Below are positions 1-8,829 of a stretch of 64,000 bases of DNA, piece after piece. The stretch lies in assembly GCA_021730905.1 (NCBI GenBank), contig JAKFYK010000062.1, positions 62,001 through 126,000 of the forward strand. The letters are read 5' to 3'. The translations under genes and the position numbers were made by a program. Below the pieces are notes generated by a model that saw nothing but the letters and a program-made list of their open reading frames with translations, was not told the origin of the DNA and did not search any database. Positions within the stretch are counted from its first letter, which is position 1. Every line of letters starts with the position of its first letter. This DNA comes from Betaproteobacteria bacterium. GTDB lineage: Bacteria > Pseudomonadota > Gammaproteobacteria > Burkholderiales > SG8-41.

Positions 1-141
1 CATGTCGGATACCGCCGCGATCAAGGGTGTCGCCACCATCGGGAAACCCAGCCCCAGCGCACCCTGCACCACGCCCGCAAAGGCGAGCACCAGTGCGATC
101 CAGATGACTACGGGAAGAGGCAGCGATTCGAAGCCGGGCAT
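1..141 (-). CDS. TauE/SafE-family (TSUP) membrane exporter, N-terminal part only
   Basis: The gene reads leftward from an ATG at 141 and runs off the window, so only 47 residues are visible. They form one hydrophobic helix (VVIWIALVLAFAG) followed by QGALGLGFPMVATPL, the glycine-rich loop typical of the first repeat of the TSUP family (TauE/SafE sulfite or sulfonate exporters). The gene is divergent from a sulfonate-type importer and xsc, whose product releases sulfite. A sulfite exporter fits that context, but the substrate is inferred. Confidence 0.7.
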   Translation of the reverse strand, partial: MPGFESLPLPVVIWIALVLAFAGVVQGALGLGFPMVATPLIAAVSDM

Positions 142-502
142 TAAAATCCGTCTTGGGTTGGTGTAGTCGTCACAAACGGACGACGGTGACAGCGCGCGGC
201 GACCGATCCAGCGGGAGCTTCATGTCATTTTACCCGACGGGTCTGGTTGACGTTCTGGCGCGGTGCGGCTTGAGCGATCACGATGCAATGGCACGTCACA
301 AAACGACTGGTTGTAAGCAATTGTTTTAATGAATTTTTTTGGAGGCATGACTTGATACCGCGGCGCGCTGGCGGTGAAGAAATTCATTGCGCCGAGGCGG
401 AACGGTGTAATCTACGAATCTCGGTCATAGGGAGCTCGAGGCGCCTGTCGCCGCAGCGAATTCACCATAAAATCAAACCGGACCTTTACCCAAGGAGGCG
501 TC
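142..502. other. Intergenic region between divergent tauE-like gene and ABC operon
   Basis: This 361-base gap holds both promoters of the divergent pair, one copy of the AT-rich repeat (311-340) and the ribosome binding site AAGGAGG at 492-498 for the substrate-binding protein. I see no convincing gene in it and no clean sigma70 or sigma54 promoter match. Confidence 0.5.
311..340 (+). repeat. AT-rich interspersed element, copy 1
   Basis: The stretch contains TTGTAAGCAATTGTTTTAAT followed by a T-rich tail. It matches the family core TAAGTATTTGTTTTTAA with two substitutions and a one-base shorter T run. It lies about 160 bases upstream of the ABC operon start and is in the same orientation as that operon. 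Confidence 0.55.
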
Positions 503-1801
503 ATGAATGACAAGCAATGGGATAAATTCATCGACAAGCTTGAATTGAGCCGTCGCGATTTCATTTTTTCGTCGATCGCGGCAGGTGCGCTCACGTTGAC
601 GCCGCGCTTTGCGAGTGCGCAGGCGCAGAAGCCGTACAAAATCGGCCTGCTGCTGCCGTCGACAGGCACCGGCGCCAATTACATGGCCCACTGCATCAAG
701 GGACTGCCGCACATGGTGACCGAGATCAACAAGCGGGGCGGCCTGCTCGGCAAGCATCCGATCCAGATGGTCTATCGCGATACCGAGACCAAGCCCGATG
801 TCGGCGCGCGCGAAGCAAAATCGCTGATCCTCAACGACAAGGTGGACGCCATATTCGGCACCTACTCCAGCGCGGTGGCGCTGGCGGTGCAGGAAATCAT
901 ACACGAGCACAAGGTGCTGCATTTTGCCGCGACCTCGAACAGCTCCAAGATCACGCAGGAAAACTACACACCGTACACCTATCAATTCTGCCCCGACAGC
1001 AATATGCAGTCGGGTGCGGTGGTGGTGGCGGTGTCGCGGCTGGCGAAGAAAAACAACTGGAAAAATTTCGTCTCCATCGGCCAGGACTATGAGTGGGGCC
1101 GCGATACGCACAAGGGATTCACCACCGGGCTCACCAAAGTCGCGGGCAATATCAAGGAAACGCGGCAGATGTGGTTCAAGCTCGGCGAGACCGACTTTAC
1201 CTCCTACATCACCGCAATCATGGCAGCCAAGCCCGATTTCATGTTCGGCGCCATTGCCGGCAAGGACGCGGAAACTTTCCTGCAGCAGGGCAACCAGATG
1301 GGCCTTTTCAAGCGTGTGCCGTTCCCCGGCGGCTTGATCGCGGTGAACGATCTGAAGTCGCAGCGCAAGACCATTCCGCGCGGCCTGATCGGGCTGGCGC
1401 GCTGCCCGTTCTTCGCGCACCTGAAAGAGCCGATTATGCAGGAGTACATCAAGCGCGATCGCGCGATCTTCGGCGCCGACGGTTATCCCGACGACTGGGC
1501 GTGCATGTATTACGACGCATTGGGCGGGCTGGTGCAAGGTGCGCAGAAAGCCGGCAGTACGGACACCACCGCGATCGCCAAGGCTTTGAAGGGCGCCACC
1601 ATCGACACCTGCCGCGGCAAGCGAGCCTTCCGTGATTGCAGCAACCAGTTGAACGTGCCGTCCTATGTCGGCGAAGTGTGGGACTCGCCCGATTATCCGT
1701 TCCCCATTTACAAGCCCGACACCCTGGTGTTGGTCGAAGGCAACGAGGTGTGGACGCAAAGCTGTGCCGAAGTCGAGAAGCTGAAGAAAAAACGCGCCTG
1801 A
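503..1801 (+). CDS. ABC transporter substrate-binding protein (branched-chain amino acid/amide type), Tat-exported
   Basis: The 432-residue periplasmic receptor belongs to the Leu/Ile/Val-amide family. The N-terminus carries a twin-arginine signal (LSRRDFIFSSIAAGALTL) ending near ASAQA. The mature part begins KPYKIGLLLPSTGTGANY, the usual first strand of type I periplasmic binding folds. The start at 503 is set by AAGGAGG four bases upstream. It opens a livHMGF-type operon that leads into xsc, so a C2 sulfonate such as taurine, isethionate or sulfoacetaldehyde is a plausible ligand. That is inferred from context, because the family also takes amino acids, urea and amides. Confidence 0.88.
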   Translation: MNDKQWDKFIDKLELSRRDFIFSSIAAGALTLTPRFASAQAQKPYKIGLLLPSTGTGANYMAHCIKGLPHMVTEINKRGGLLGKHPIQMVYRDTETKPDVGAREAKSLILNDKVDAIFGTYSSAVALAVQEIIHEHKVLHFAATSNSSKITQENYTPYTYQFCPDSNMQSGAVVVAVSRLAKKNNWKNFVSIGQDYEWGRDTHKGFTTGLTKVAGNIKETRQMWFKLGETDFTSYITAIMAAKPDFMFGAIAGKDAETFLQQGNQMGLFKRVPFPGGLIAVNDLKSQRKTIPRGLIGLARCPFFAHLKEPIMQEYIKRDRAIFGADGYPDDWACMYYDALGGLVQGAQKAGSTDTTAIAKALKGATIDTCRGKRAFRDCSNQLNVPSYVGEVWDSPDYPFPIYKPDTLVLVEGNEVWTQSCAEVEKLKKKRA

Positions 1802-1861
1802 GCGGCGCCGGGCGCGCGGCCGCGGTAGTCACGCGGGCGCGCGCAACGCGGGAGGAGTTTC

Positions 1862-2752
1862 ATGGCGGACCTGGGGCCCTACGTACTGCAGTTGTTCAGC
1901 GGCCTGTCACGCGCGATGATTTTGTTTTTGCTGTCGGCGGGACTGTCGCTGATCTTCGGGGTGATGAACATTCTGAACTTCGCGCATGCCACGCTGTGGC
2001 TGCTGAGCGGCTACCTGTCGTTCTCGATATTCACGTTCTTGAGCGACAAGCTGGGCGCAAGCCCGTGGATACTGGTGCCAACCATCATCGCCGCGACGGC
2101 GATCATGATGCTCGTCGGCTACGCGCTCGAACGCTTGCTGGTTCGCCGCATGTACGAGCGCGAGTTGCCGGAGCAACTGTTGTTGACTTTTGCCCTGGTA
2201 TTGATCATCGGCGATCTCATCAAACTCATCTGGGGCGTGGAAAACCGGCGCATCAATCTCGGCGTGCAGCCCATCGAGATGCTGGATACGCTGGTCAATC
2301 CTTATCACTTCATTATCATCGGCGCCGGCGTTACGGTGGCGCTGGGGCTATGGTACTTCCTGCACCGCACGCGTTTCGGCTGCATCGTGCGCGCGGCGGT
2401 CTACAGCCGCAGCATGGTCAGCGCGCTGGGCATTCCGATTCCGATGATTTACGCGCTGGTGTTTTCGCTGGGCGTGGGACTGGCCGCGTTCGCGGGCGGC
2501 GTATTCCTGCCGCTGATTCCGATGGCGCTCGGCGTGGACCACGACATCATCATCCAGTGTTTCGCCGTGGTGGTGATCGGCGGCTTTGGCAGCATGCTGG
2601 GAACCTTTGTTGCCTCCATCATCGTCGGTGTGGTTTACGCCTTCAGCATACTGTTTTGGCCGGACGGCGCGCTGGCGATGATTTTTCTGATCGTGATCGC
2701 GGTGCTGATCTGGCGGCCGTGGGGACTGTTCGGCACCGAGCTGCGCTATTGA
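1862..2752 (+). CDS. Branched-chain-type ABC transporter permease, LivH-like
   Basis: This 296-residue inner-membrane permease has the LivH-type organisation, with about eight hydrophobic helices. Family landmarks are FGVMNILNFAHATLWLLSGY near the N-terminus and GGFGSMLGTFVASIIVG near the C-terminus, the loop that contacts the ATPases. GGAGG at 1851-1855 precedes the ATG. It pairs with the LivM-like protein 22 bases downstream. The exact substrate cannot be read from the permease. Confidence 0.9.
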   Translation: MADLGPYVLQLFSGLSRAMILFLLSAGLSLIFGVMNILNFAHATLWLLSGYLSFSIFTFLSDKLGASPWILVPTIIAATAIMMLVGYALERLLVRRMYERELPEQLLLTFALVLIIGDLIKLIWGVENRRINLGVQPIEMLDTLVNPYHFIIIGAGVTVALGLWYFLHRTRFGCIVRAAVYSRSMVSALGIPIPMIYALVFSLGVGLAAFAGGVFLPLIPMALGVDHDIIIQCFAVVVIGGFGSMLGTFVASIIVGVVYAFSILFWPDGALAMIFLIVIAVLIWRPWGLFGTELRY

Positions 2753-2774
2753 TCGCCATTGAAAAGTAAGCGGC

Positions 2775-3821
2775 ATGGATTCCAAGAATAACGTCGCTGC
2801 GCCGGTATCCTGGTGGATGCGGCTCTACCGCGGCTACGGCATTTCCGGTCCTGCGGCGCTGATATTGCTGGTGTTTTTCATTTTGGTGCCGCTGCTGCCG
2901 GGAAAATTCTGGATCCACGTTGCGACCGAGATACTGATTCTCGGATTGTTTGCGATGAGCTTCAATCTGCTCTACGGATTCATGGGGCAGATATCTTTCG
3001 GCCACGCGGCTTTCTTCGGTGTCGGCGCCTACGCGACGGCGATGCTGTTTACCGCGCTCAAAACGCCCACCGGCGAGATTGGCCTGTTCGAGTTTTTTGT
3101 GTCGCTGCTGATCGGGCCGCCGTTTGCCGCGCTCGCGGCGCTCATCGTCGGCGTGTTCTGCGTGCGCCTCACCGGCATTTACTTCGCGATGCTGACGCTT
3201 GCGTTCGGCGAGCTGTTGTACTACATCGTTTTTTCCTGGTACAGCTTCACCAAGGGTGACGACGGCATCCAGCGGCTGTTGCCGCCGGCGTTTTTCCAGG
3301 ATGCGTCCAATTATTATTATCTGACGCTGATCATCGTCGTTGCCGCGCTGCTGGTGATGTGGCGCATCACCGAATCGCCGTTCGGCTACATCCTGCGCAC
3401 GCTGCGCGACAATCAGCGCCGCGCGGCTTTCCTCGGCGTGAATGTGCGCCGCCACATGCTGATGGCGTTCGTGATCGCCGGATTTTTTGCCGGCATCGCA
3501 GGCGCGCTGTGGGGACCGTTCTCGCGCAGCGTCAGTCCGGGACTGTTGGGCTGGCAGGAATCCGGCATTGCCGTGTTCATGACGTTGATCGGCGGCGCCG
3601 GCGCTTTTATCGGCCCCATCGCAGGCTCGGTGATTTATACGTTTTTGCAGGCGGTGGTGAAGATGTACACCGTCTATTGGCCGCTCACCATCGGCACCAT
3701 CATCCTGCTCATTGTGCTGTTCGCGCCAGGCGGCCTGCTCGGCACCATCGAGCAGCGCCTGAAAACAGCGCGCGGCAAAGGTGCGGCTGATGCTTCGGAT
3801 GCGCAAGAGGAGGAGCCGTAG
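2775..3821 (+). CDS. Branched-chain-type ABC transporter permease, LivM-like
   Basis: This 348-residue permease is the LivM partner. It has an early helix pair, then FNLLYGFMGQISFGHAAFFG, the LivM signature, and a C-terminal IGGAGAFIGPIAGS coupling loop. Its stop codon TAG is followed immediately by the ATG of the first ATPase gene at 3822, so the two are translationally coupled. Confidence 0.9.
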   Translation: MDSKNNVAAPVSWWMRLYRGYGISGPAALILLVFFILVPLLPGKFWIHVATEILILGLFAMSFNLLYGFMGQISFGHAAFFGVGAYATAMLFTALKTPTGEIGLFEFFVSLLIGPPFAALAALIVGVFCVRLTGIYFAMLTLAFGELLYYIVFSWYSFTKGDDGIQRLLPPAFFQDASNYYYLTLIIVVAALLVMWRITESPFGYILRTLRDNQRRAAFLGVNVRRHMLMAFVIAGFFAGIAGALWGPFSRSVSPGLLGWQESGIAVFMTLIGGAGAFIGPIAGSVIYTFLQAVVKMYTVYWPLTIGTIILLIVLFAPGGLLGTIEQRLKTARGKGAADASDAQEEEP

Positions 3822-4571
3822 ATGTCCGCGATCCTCGAAGTCATCGGGCTCGACAAGCGTTTCGGCGGCGTACACGTCACGCGCAATGTGAATTTCGTGA
3901 TGGAGGAAGGCGAGCAGTCCGCCATCATCGGCCCCAACGGCGCGGGCAAGAGCACGTTCATGAATCTGCTGACGGGCTATCACCGGCCCGACGCGGGCCG
4001 CGTGGTATTCGCGGGCAAGGACATAGCGGGGCTGGCGCCGCACCAGATTGCGCGCCTGGGCATTTCGCGTGCGTTTCAGGTCAGCAATATTTTCTCGCGC
4101 ATGACGGTGGCCGAAAATGTGCGCTCGGCGGTGCACGCGCAAATGGGCATGAGTTATAACCTGATGCGCCGCGCGGATCGCACCGGCATCGCGACCACCG
4201 ATGAAATGCTCGCACGCTGCGGCCTCGATACGCGGCGCGATACCACCGCCGGCGAGCTGGCGCAGGGCGACAAGAAGCGGCTCGAACTCGCCATCGCGCT
4301 GGCAGGCAAGCCGCGATTGCTGTTTCTCGACGAGCCGACGGCTGGTATGTCGATCGATGAAGCGCGCGGCACCATGGAACTGGTCAACCGCCTGAACCGC
4401 GAACTGAATCTTACCGTGCTGTTTACCGAGCACGATATGGGCATCGTGTTCAACCACGCGCGCAAGCTCACGCTGTTGCACCGGGGCGAGATTATCGTGC
4501 AAGGCACGCCTGCCGAGGTGCGCGCCAACGACATGGCGCAAAAAGTCTATCTTGGCGAGCATCAACTTTGA
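3822..4571 (+). CDS. Branched-chain-type ABC transporter ATPase, LivG-like
   Basis: The 249-residue cytoplasmic ATPase has Walker A GPNGAGKST at about residues 37-45 and Walker B LLFLDEPTAG at about 165-174. The signature region is degenerate, reading GELAQGDKKRLEL in place of the LSGGQ form, as is usual for LivG proteins. The GLAPHQIARLGISRAFQ segment is also typical of LivG. It sits between livM and livF in a tightly packed operon. Confidence 0.9.
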   Translation: MSAILEVIGLDKRFGGVHVTRNVNFVMEEGEQSAIIGPNGAGKSTFMNLLTGYHRPDAGRVVFAGKDIAGLAPHQIARLGISRAFQVSNIFSRMTVAENVRSAVHAQMGMSYNLMRRADRTGIATTDEMLARCGLDTRRDTTAGELAQGDKKRLELAIALAGKPRLLFLDEPTAGMSIDEARGTMELVNRLNRELNLTVLFTEHDMGIVFNHARKLTLLHRGEIIVQGTPAEVRANDMAQKVYLGEHQL

Positions 4572-4573
4572 CC

Positions 4574-5284
4574 ATGACGCGCCTCGAAGTCTCCAACGTA
4601 CATACTTATTACGGCACCAGTCACATTCTGTTCGACGTGTCGCTCGAAGTGAATGAAGGCGAATCGGTATGCCTGCTCGGCCGCAACGGCGCGGGCAAGA
4701 CCACGACACTCAAAACCATCATGGGTCTCGCCCCGGCCGCGCGCGGCACGGTGCGTTTTAACAGTGCCGACCTGGTGCGGCGTGAACCCTACGAGATCGC
4801 GCGGCAGGGCATCGGCTATGTGCCCGACGAGCGGCTGATTTTTCCCGATCTCACGGTGCGCGAAAACCTTGAGATCGCGGTGAAAAAAGGCGTGAGCACA
4901 CATCTCGAGCCGTGGACGGTCGCGCGCATTTACGATCTGTTTCCAGTGTTATTGCCGCTGGATGCACGCCTCGGCGGCTATCTGTCAGGCGGCGAGCAAC
5001 AGATGCTGACGATCGGACGCACGCTGATGGGCAACCCGTCGCTGTTGCTGCTCGATGAACCGGTGGAAGGGGTGGCGCCGGTGGTGGTGCAGGAACTCAC
5101 GCGGCGCATCAAGGAGCTCAAGACGCTCGGACTTACCATCCTGTTCGCCGAGCAGAATATTCATTTCGCATCTGAAATATCCGATCGCGCTTACGTGATT
5201 GAAAAAGGCCAAATCCGCTTTCACGGCACCATGCAGGAACTGGCCGCGAACGACGACGTGAAGCAAAAATATTTGATGATCTGA
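4574..5284 (+). CDS. Branched-chain-type ABC transporter ATPase, LivF-like
   Basis: The 236-residue partner ATPase starts at the ATG three bases after the livG stop; a TTG two codons earlier is the alternative. Walker A is GRNGAGKTT, the signature is YLSGGEQQMLTIGRTLM, and Walker B is LLLLDEPVEG. It has the LivF-type VPDERLIFPDLTVRENL segment. It ends the importer operon; the next gene, xsc, is 250 bases away and has its own promoter-like sequence. Confidence 0.9.
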   Translation: MTRLEVSNVHTYYGTSHILFDVSLEVNEGESVCLLGRNGAGKTTTLKTIMGLAPAARGTVRFNSADLVRREPYEIARQGIGYVPDERLIFPDLTVRENLEIAVKKGVSTHLEPWTVARIYDLFPVLLPLDARLGGYLSGGEQQMLTIGRTLMGNPSLLLLDEPVEGVAPVVVQELTRRIKELKTLGLTILFAEQNIHFASEISDRAYVIEKGQIRFHGTMQELAANDDVKQKYLMI

Positions 5285-5342
5285 GCACGAGTGGCGGTGC
5301 TTGTGTTTGATGAGGCGGCATCTTCCTATCATTCTTCTTATC

Positions 5343-5375
5343 ATAAGTATTTGTTTTTAAAGTAATTTTTTTATT
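5343..5375 (+). repeat. AT-rich interspersed element, copy 2
   Basis: This copy contains the exact core TAAGTATTTGTTTTTAA followed by a T-rich tail. It lies in the livF-xsc gap, about 160 bases upstream of xsc and in the same orientation. Confidence 0.65.
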
Positions 5376-5393
5376 CCAACCTAAGCCAGACGC

Positions 5394-5447
5394 TTGCGCG
5401 CACGGCAGCGATGCACCATAATTCATACTCTCAGCCGCTCCGGCTGA
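5394..5447 (+). promoter_or_regulatory. Candidate sigma70 promoter and operator upstream of xsc
   Basis: TTGCGC at 5394-5399 and CATAAT at 5417-5422 are separated by 17 bases, a fair sigma70 match. A perfect inverted repeat TCAGCCG-CTC-CGGCTGA occupies 5431-5447, just where transcription would start. That arrangement suits a repressor site responding to the sulfonate substrate. No regulator gene is visible nearby, and both calls are by eye. Confidence 0.4.
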
Positions 5448-5534
5448 TCGAGCACTGTCGGCAACATTATCCGTACCCATCCGCGTACCCGCCGTACCGT
5501 GACGCAGCCACAACACACTCTCCGAGAGGTCCCC

Positions 5535-7307
5535 ATGAACACCATGACAGACGCCAAAAACTTGATCAAGGGGCCTGCGGTTGGCGGCAAAATCCGCATG
5601 ACGCCGAGCGAAGCGTTTGTCGAAACGCTGGTGGCCCAAGGCGTGAAAGATACTTTCGGCATCGTCGGCTCGGCGTACATGGATGCGCATGATTTGTTCC
5701 CGCTTGCCGGAATACGCTTTGTATCGGTGGCGCATGAGCAGAACGCCGCGCACATGGCCGACGGCTATTCGCGCGTCACCGGCAAGCATGGTGTTTGCAT
5801 CGCACAAAACGGCCCTGGCATTACCAATTTCGTCACTGGCATCGCTGCCGCGTACTGGGCGCACTCGCCGGTGATCGCGATTACACCGGAGTCCGGCAGC
5901 CTGACCATGGGTTTGGGCGGATTTCAGGAAACCGAGCAGATGCCGATTTTCTCCAGGATCACCAAGTGGCAGGTGCATGTCAACTCGCCGATGCGCATCG
6001 CCGAGCTGACCGGCCGCGCGTTCGACTACGCGATGGCCGAGCGCGGCCCGGTGCAGGTGAATATTCCTCGCGATTATTTCTACGGTGACGGGGAATTCGA
6101 GATTCCACAACCGCAGCGCATCGAACGCTCCGCCGGCGGTCCGGAGTCGCTGGATGCCGCAGCCAAACTGCTGGCGAAAGCGAAGTTCCCGGTGATTCTT
6201 GCCGGCGGCGGCGTGATCATGGCCAACGGTGGGAAGGAATGCCAGGCGCTCGCGGAGTATCTGACCGCGCCGGTGGTGAATTCGTACCTGCACAATGATT
6301 CTTTTCCGGCGTCGCATCCGCTGTGCTGCGGGCCGCTGGGTTATCAGGGATCAAAAGCGGCGATGAAGCTCATCTCGCGCGCCGACGTGGTGTTGGCGCT
6401 CGGCACGCGCTTGGGCCCTTTCGGCACGCTGCCGCAACATGGCCTGGATTACTGGCCGAAAAACGCGAAAATAATACAAATCGATTGTGATCCGCGCATG
6501 ATCAATCTGGTCAAGCGCATTTCCGTCGGTATCTGCGGCGACGCTCGGCTTGCCGCGAGCGAGCTGCTTCAACGGCTCAAAGCGCAGACCAAGCTCACGC
6601 CCAACAAGACCCGCCTTGCGGAAATCAAGATTGAGAAAGCTGCGTGGATGGAAGAACTCGCCAAATGGCCTTCGCCCAACGAAAAGGGCCGCATCGGCCC
6701 GCGGCAGGCGCTGGCGGCATTGGCGCGCGCGATGCCGAAAAACGCCATGGTGTCCACCGACATCGGCAACGTATGCTCGGTCGCCAACAGCTATCTGCAT
6801 TTCGAAAGCAGCCCGTCGTTCCTGGCCGCGATGAGCTTCGGCAACTGCGGTTACGCGTTTCCCGCCGCCATCGGTGCGAAAGTGGGCCGCCCCGACCGGC
6901 CGGCGATAGCGTATGTCGGCGACGGCGCGTGGGGCATGAGTCTCAACGAAGTGCTGACCTGCGTGCGCGAGAATATTCCGGCGATTGCCGTGGTGTTCAA
7001 CAATGGCCAATGGGGCGCAGAAAAGAAAAACCAGGTCGATTATTTCGAAAAGCGTTATCTCGGCACGAACCTGAAGAACCCGAACTTCGCGGATGTCGCG
7101 GAATCGATGGGCGCGCACGGCTTGACGGTCGAACACGTGGACGAGATCGGCGACGCGCTGCGCGGGGCGGTGAAATCCAACAAACCGACGGTGATCAACA
7201 TGATGCTCACCCAGGAGCTGGGTGACCCCTTCCGCCGGGATGCCTTCAAACAGCCGCATCGTCTGCTACCGAAGTACCGCAAGTTCAGCGCGAAGCAGTT
7301 TCGATAA
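5535..7307 (+). CDS. xsc: Sulfoacetaldehyde acetyltransferase (Xsc)
   Basis: The 590-residue thiamine-diphosphate enzyme converts sulfoacetaldehyde plus phosphate to acetyl phosphate plus sulfite, the central step of C2-sulfonate breakdown in the cytoplasm. Landmarks remembered for the family are GFGGFQETEQM-like (here GLGGFQETEQM), NDSFPASHPL, GPLGYQGSKAAM, STDIGN, the ThDP/Mg motif GDGAWGMS...VVFNN, the segment NGQWGAEKKNQVD, and ELGDPFRRDA near the end. Length matches the family (about 590). I chose ATG 5535 because GAGAGG lies six bases upstream; an upstream TTG would add 12 residues. Other ThDP decarboxylases such as acetolactate synthase lack these Xsc-specific blocks. No pta gene is in the window. 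Confidence 0.92.
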   Translation: MNTMTDAKNLIKGPAVGGKIRMTPSEAFVETLVAQGVKDTFGIVGSAYMDAHDLFPLAGIRFVSVAHEQNAAHMADGYSRVTGKHGVCIAQNGPGITNFVTGIAAAYWAHSPVIAITPESGSLTMGLGGFQETEQMPIFSRITKWQVHVNSPMRIAELTGRAFDYAMAERGPVQVNIPRDYFYGDGEFEIPQPQRIERSAGGPESLDAAAKLLAKAKFPVILAGGGVIMANGGKECQALAEYLTAPVVNSYLHNDSFPASHPLCCGPLGYQGSKAAMKLISRADVVLALGTRLGPFGTLPQHGLDYWPKNAKIIQIDCDPRMINLVKRISVGICGDARLAASELLQRLKAQTKLTPNKTRLAEIKIEKAAWMEELAKWPSPNEKGRIGPRQALAALARAMPKNAMVSTDIGNVCSVANSYLHFESSPSFLAAMSFGNCGYAFPAAIGAKVGRPDRPAIAYVGDGAWGMSLNEVLTCVRENIPAIAVVFNNGQWGAEKKNQVDYFEKRYLGTNLKNPNFADVAESMGAHGLTVEHVDEIGDALRGAVKSNKPTVINMMLTQELGDPFRRDAFKQPHRLLPKYRKFSAKQFR

Positions 7308-7330
7308 CCGTTTCGCTAAAAGTTGCTGCA

Positions 7331-7374
7331 CCCGACAAAAAACCGGCTTGTTGCGAAGCCGGTTTTTTGTCGGG
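7331..7374. terminator. Strong bidirectional Rho-independent terminator
   Basis: Two perfectly complementary 19-base arms (7331-7349 and 7356-7374) enclose the loop GTTGCG. Each arm contains a run of six A or T, so the hairpin works as a terminator on either strand. It separates the convergent genes xsc (plus) and argH (minus). Confidence 0.9.
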
Positions 7375-7393
7375 TAATTCTGGCGCAGAGGGG

Positions 7394-8806
7394 TTATCGA
7401 ATAGCTTTGCGCGCCTTGGCAATCGCCGATTTGACGCGCGCGGGCGCGGTGCCGCCGATATGCGATCTTGCGGTCAACGCGCCTTCCAGCGTGAGTGAAG
7501 CATAAACATCTGTATCGATCAGCTTTGAAAACTGCTGTAGTTCCGGCAATTTCAGATCGGCGAGATCGCACGGGCGTGTCTCGCAAAAGCGCACCGCCTG
7601 TGCTACCACTTCATGCGCTTCGCGAAACGGCATGCCTTTGCGCACCAGATAATCGGCAAGATCGGTGGCCGTGGCAAAACCTTGTGCCGCCGCGGCGCGC
7701 ATGGCTTCCTTGTTAACGCTGATGCCCGGAATCATTTCAGTGAATACCGCAAGACTGCTGGTGACCGTGTCGACGGTGTCGAACAGCGGCTCCTTGTCTT
7801 CCTGATTGTCCTTGTTGTAGGCAAGCGGCTGGCCTTTCATCAGAGTAAGCAGGGCGACCAGATGACCATTGACGCGGCCTGTTTTGCCGCGAATCAGCTC
7901 CGCCACGTCCGGGTTTTTTTTCTGCGGCATGATCGATGAGCCGGTGCAGAAACGATCCGCGATATCGATAAGGCCGAAGCTCGGGTTCATCCACAGAATC
8001 AGTTCTTCGCAAAAGCGCGACAGATGCGTCATCAGCAGCGCGGAGCACGCACAAAACTCGATGGCGAAATCCCGATCCGACACCGCATCCAGCGAGTTTT
8101 CGCATATGCCGTCGAATTCCAGTGCTTTCGCCACCATCTGGCGGTCGATGGGATACGACGTTCCCGCGAGTGCCGCGGCGCCGAGCGGCAGCCGGTTGAC
8201 GCGCTTGCGGCAATCGGCGTAGCGCTGTGCGTCGCGCGACAGCATTTCGTAATAGGCCAGCAAGTGATGGCTGAACGACACCGGCTGCGCCACCTGCAAA
8301 TGGGTAAACCCCGGCATTACGGTGTCAGTGTGCTTGTCTGCCAGATCAAGCAGCGCAGTTTGCAGCGCGCGTATCTGGCCAATCAGATGGTCAATGGCTG
8401 CGCGCAGATAAAGACGAATATCGGTCGCCACTTGGTCGTTGCGTGAACGCGCCGTGTGCAGCCGTTTGCCTGCGTCGCCGACCAGATCGGTCAGCCGGCG
8501 CTCGATGTTCAGATGCACATCCTCAAGGTCGAGCGACCAGTTGAACGCGCCGCTGCGAATTTCGCCCAGTATTTGCTCGAGCCCGCGCTCAATGGACGCC
8601 AGGTCCTCAGCGCCGATGATGCCGGTGGCGTGAAGCATGCGTGCATGGGCAACCGATCCCTCGATATCGAATTCCGCGAGGCGATAATCGAATCCTACCG
8701 AAGCGGTAAAGCGCTTGACCAGATCGCTGACGGGTTCGGCAAAACGGCCGGACCACGGCTGGGCAGCGGCGGGCGAAAGGGGCTTGCCTTTATTCTGCGC
8801 AGACAT
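7394..8806 (-). CDS. argH: Argininosuccinate lyase
   Basis: This 470-residue enzyme splits argininosuccinate into arginine and fumarate, the last step of arginine synthesis. The fumarase/aspartase-superfamily signature [12 protein letters not shown] is present in full. The N-terminal block [20 protein letters not shown] and the substrate block [13 protein letters not shown] are also standard for ArgH. The start codon is only 23 bases from the divergent algZ-like gene, so the two promoters must overlap coding sequence. Confidence 0.97.
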   Translation of the reverse strand: MSAQNKGKPLSPAAAQPWSGRFAEPVSDLVKRFTASVGFDYRLAEFDIEGSVAHARMLHATGIIGAEDLASIERGLEQILGEIRSGAFNWSLDLEDVHLNIERRLTDLVGDAGKRLHTARSRNDQVATDIRLYLRAAIDHLIGQIRALQTALLDLADKHTDTVMPGFTHLQVAQPVSFSHHLLAYYEMLSRDAQRYADCRKRVNRLPLGAAALAGTSYPIDRQMVAKALEFDGICENSLDAVSDRDFAIEFCACSALLMTHLSRFCEELILWMNPSFGLIDIADRFCTGSSIMPQKKNPDVAELIRGKTGRVNGHLVALLTLMKGQPLAYNKDNQEDKEPLFDTVDTVTSSLAVFTEMIPGISVNKEAMRAAAAQGFATATDLADYLVRKGMPFREAHEVVAQAVRFCETRPCDLADLKLPELQQFSKLIDTDVYASLTLEGALTARSHIGGTAPARVKSAIAKARKAIR

Positions 8807-8829
8807 GGTGCAAATAGTATGATTCCATA

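Noticed and set aside
241-310. Sigma54-like GG-N10-GC pairs before the ABC operon
   Set aside because: The TGGC and TTG halves are present, but the spacing is wrong for a -24/-12 promoter.
473-1759. A 428-codon minus-strand frame opposite the substrate-binding protein
   Set aside because: Its His/Arg-rich shadow composition has no family pattern, while the plus-strand gene has a Tat leader and binding-protein fold.
2643-4709. A 688-codon minus-strand frame opposite the liv-type permease and ATPase genes
   Set aside because: It has low-complexity Arg/His/Gln composition, no ribosome site and no motif; the plus-strand genes explain the region.
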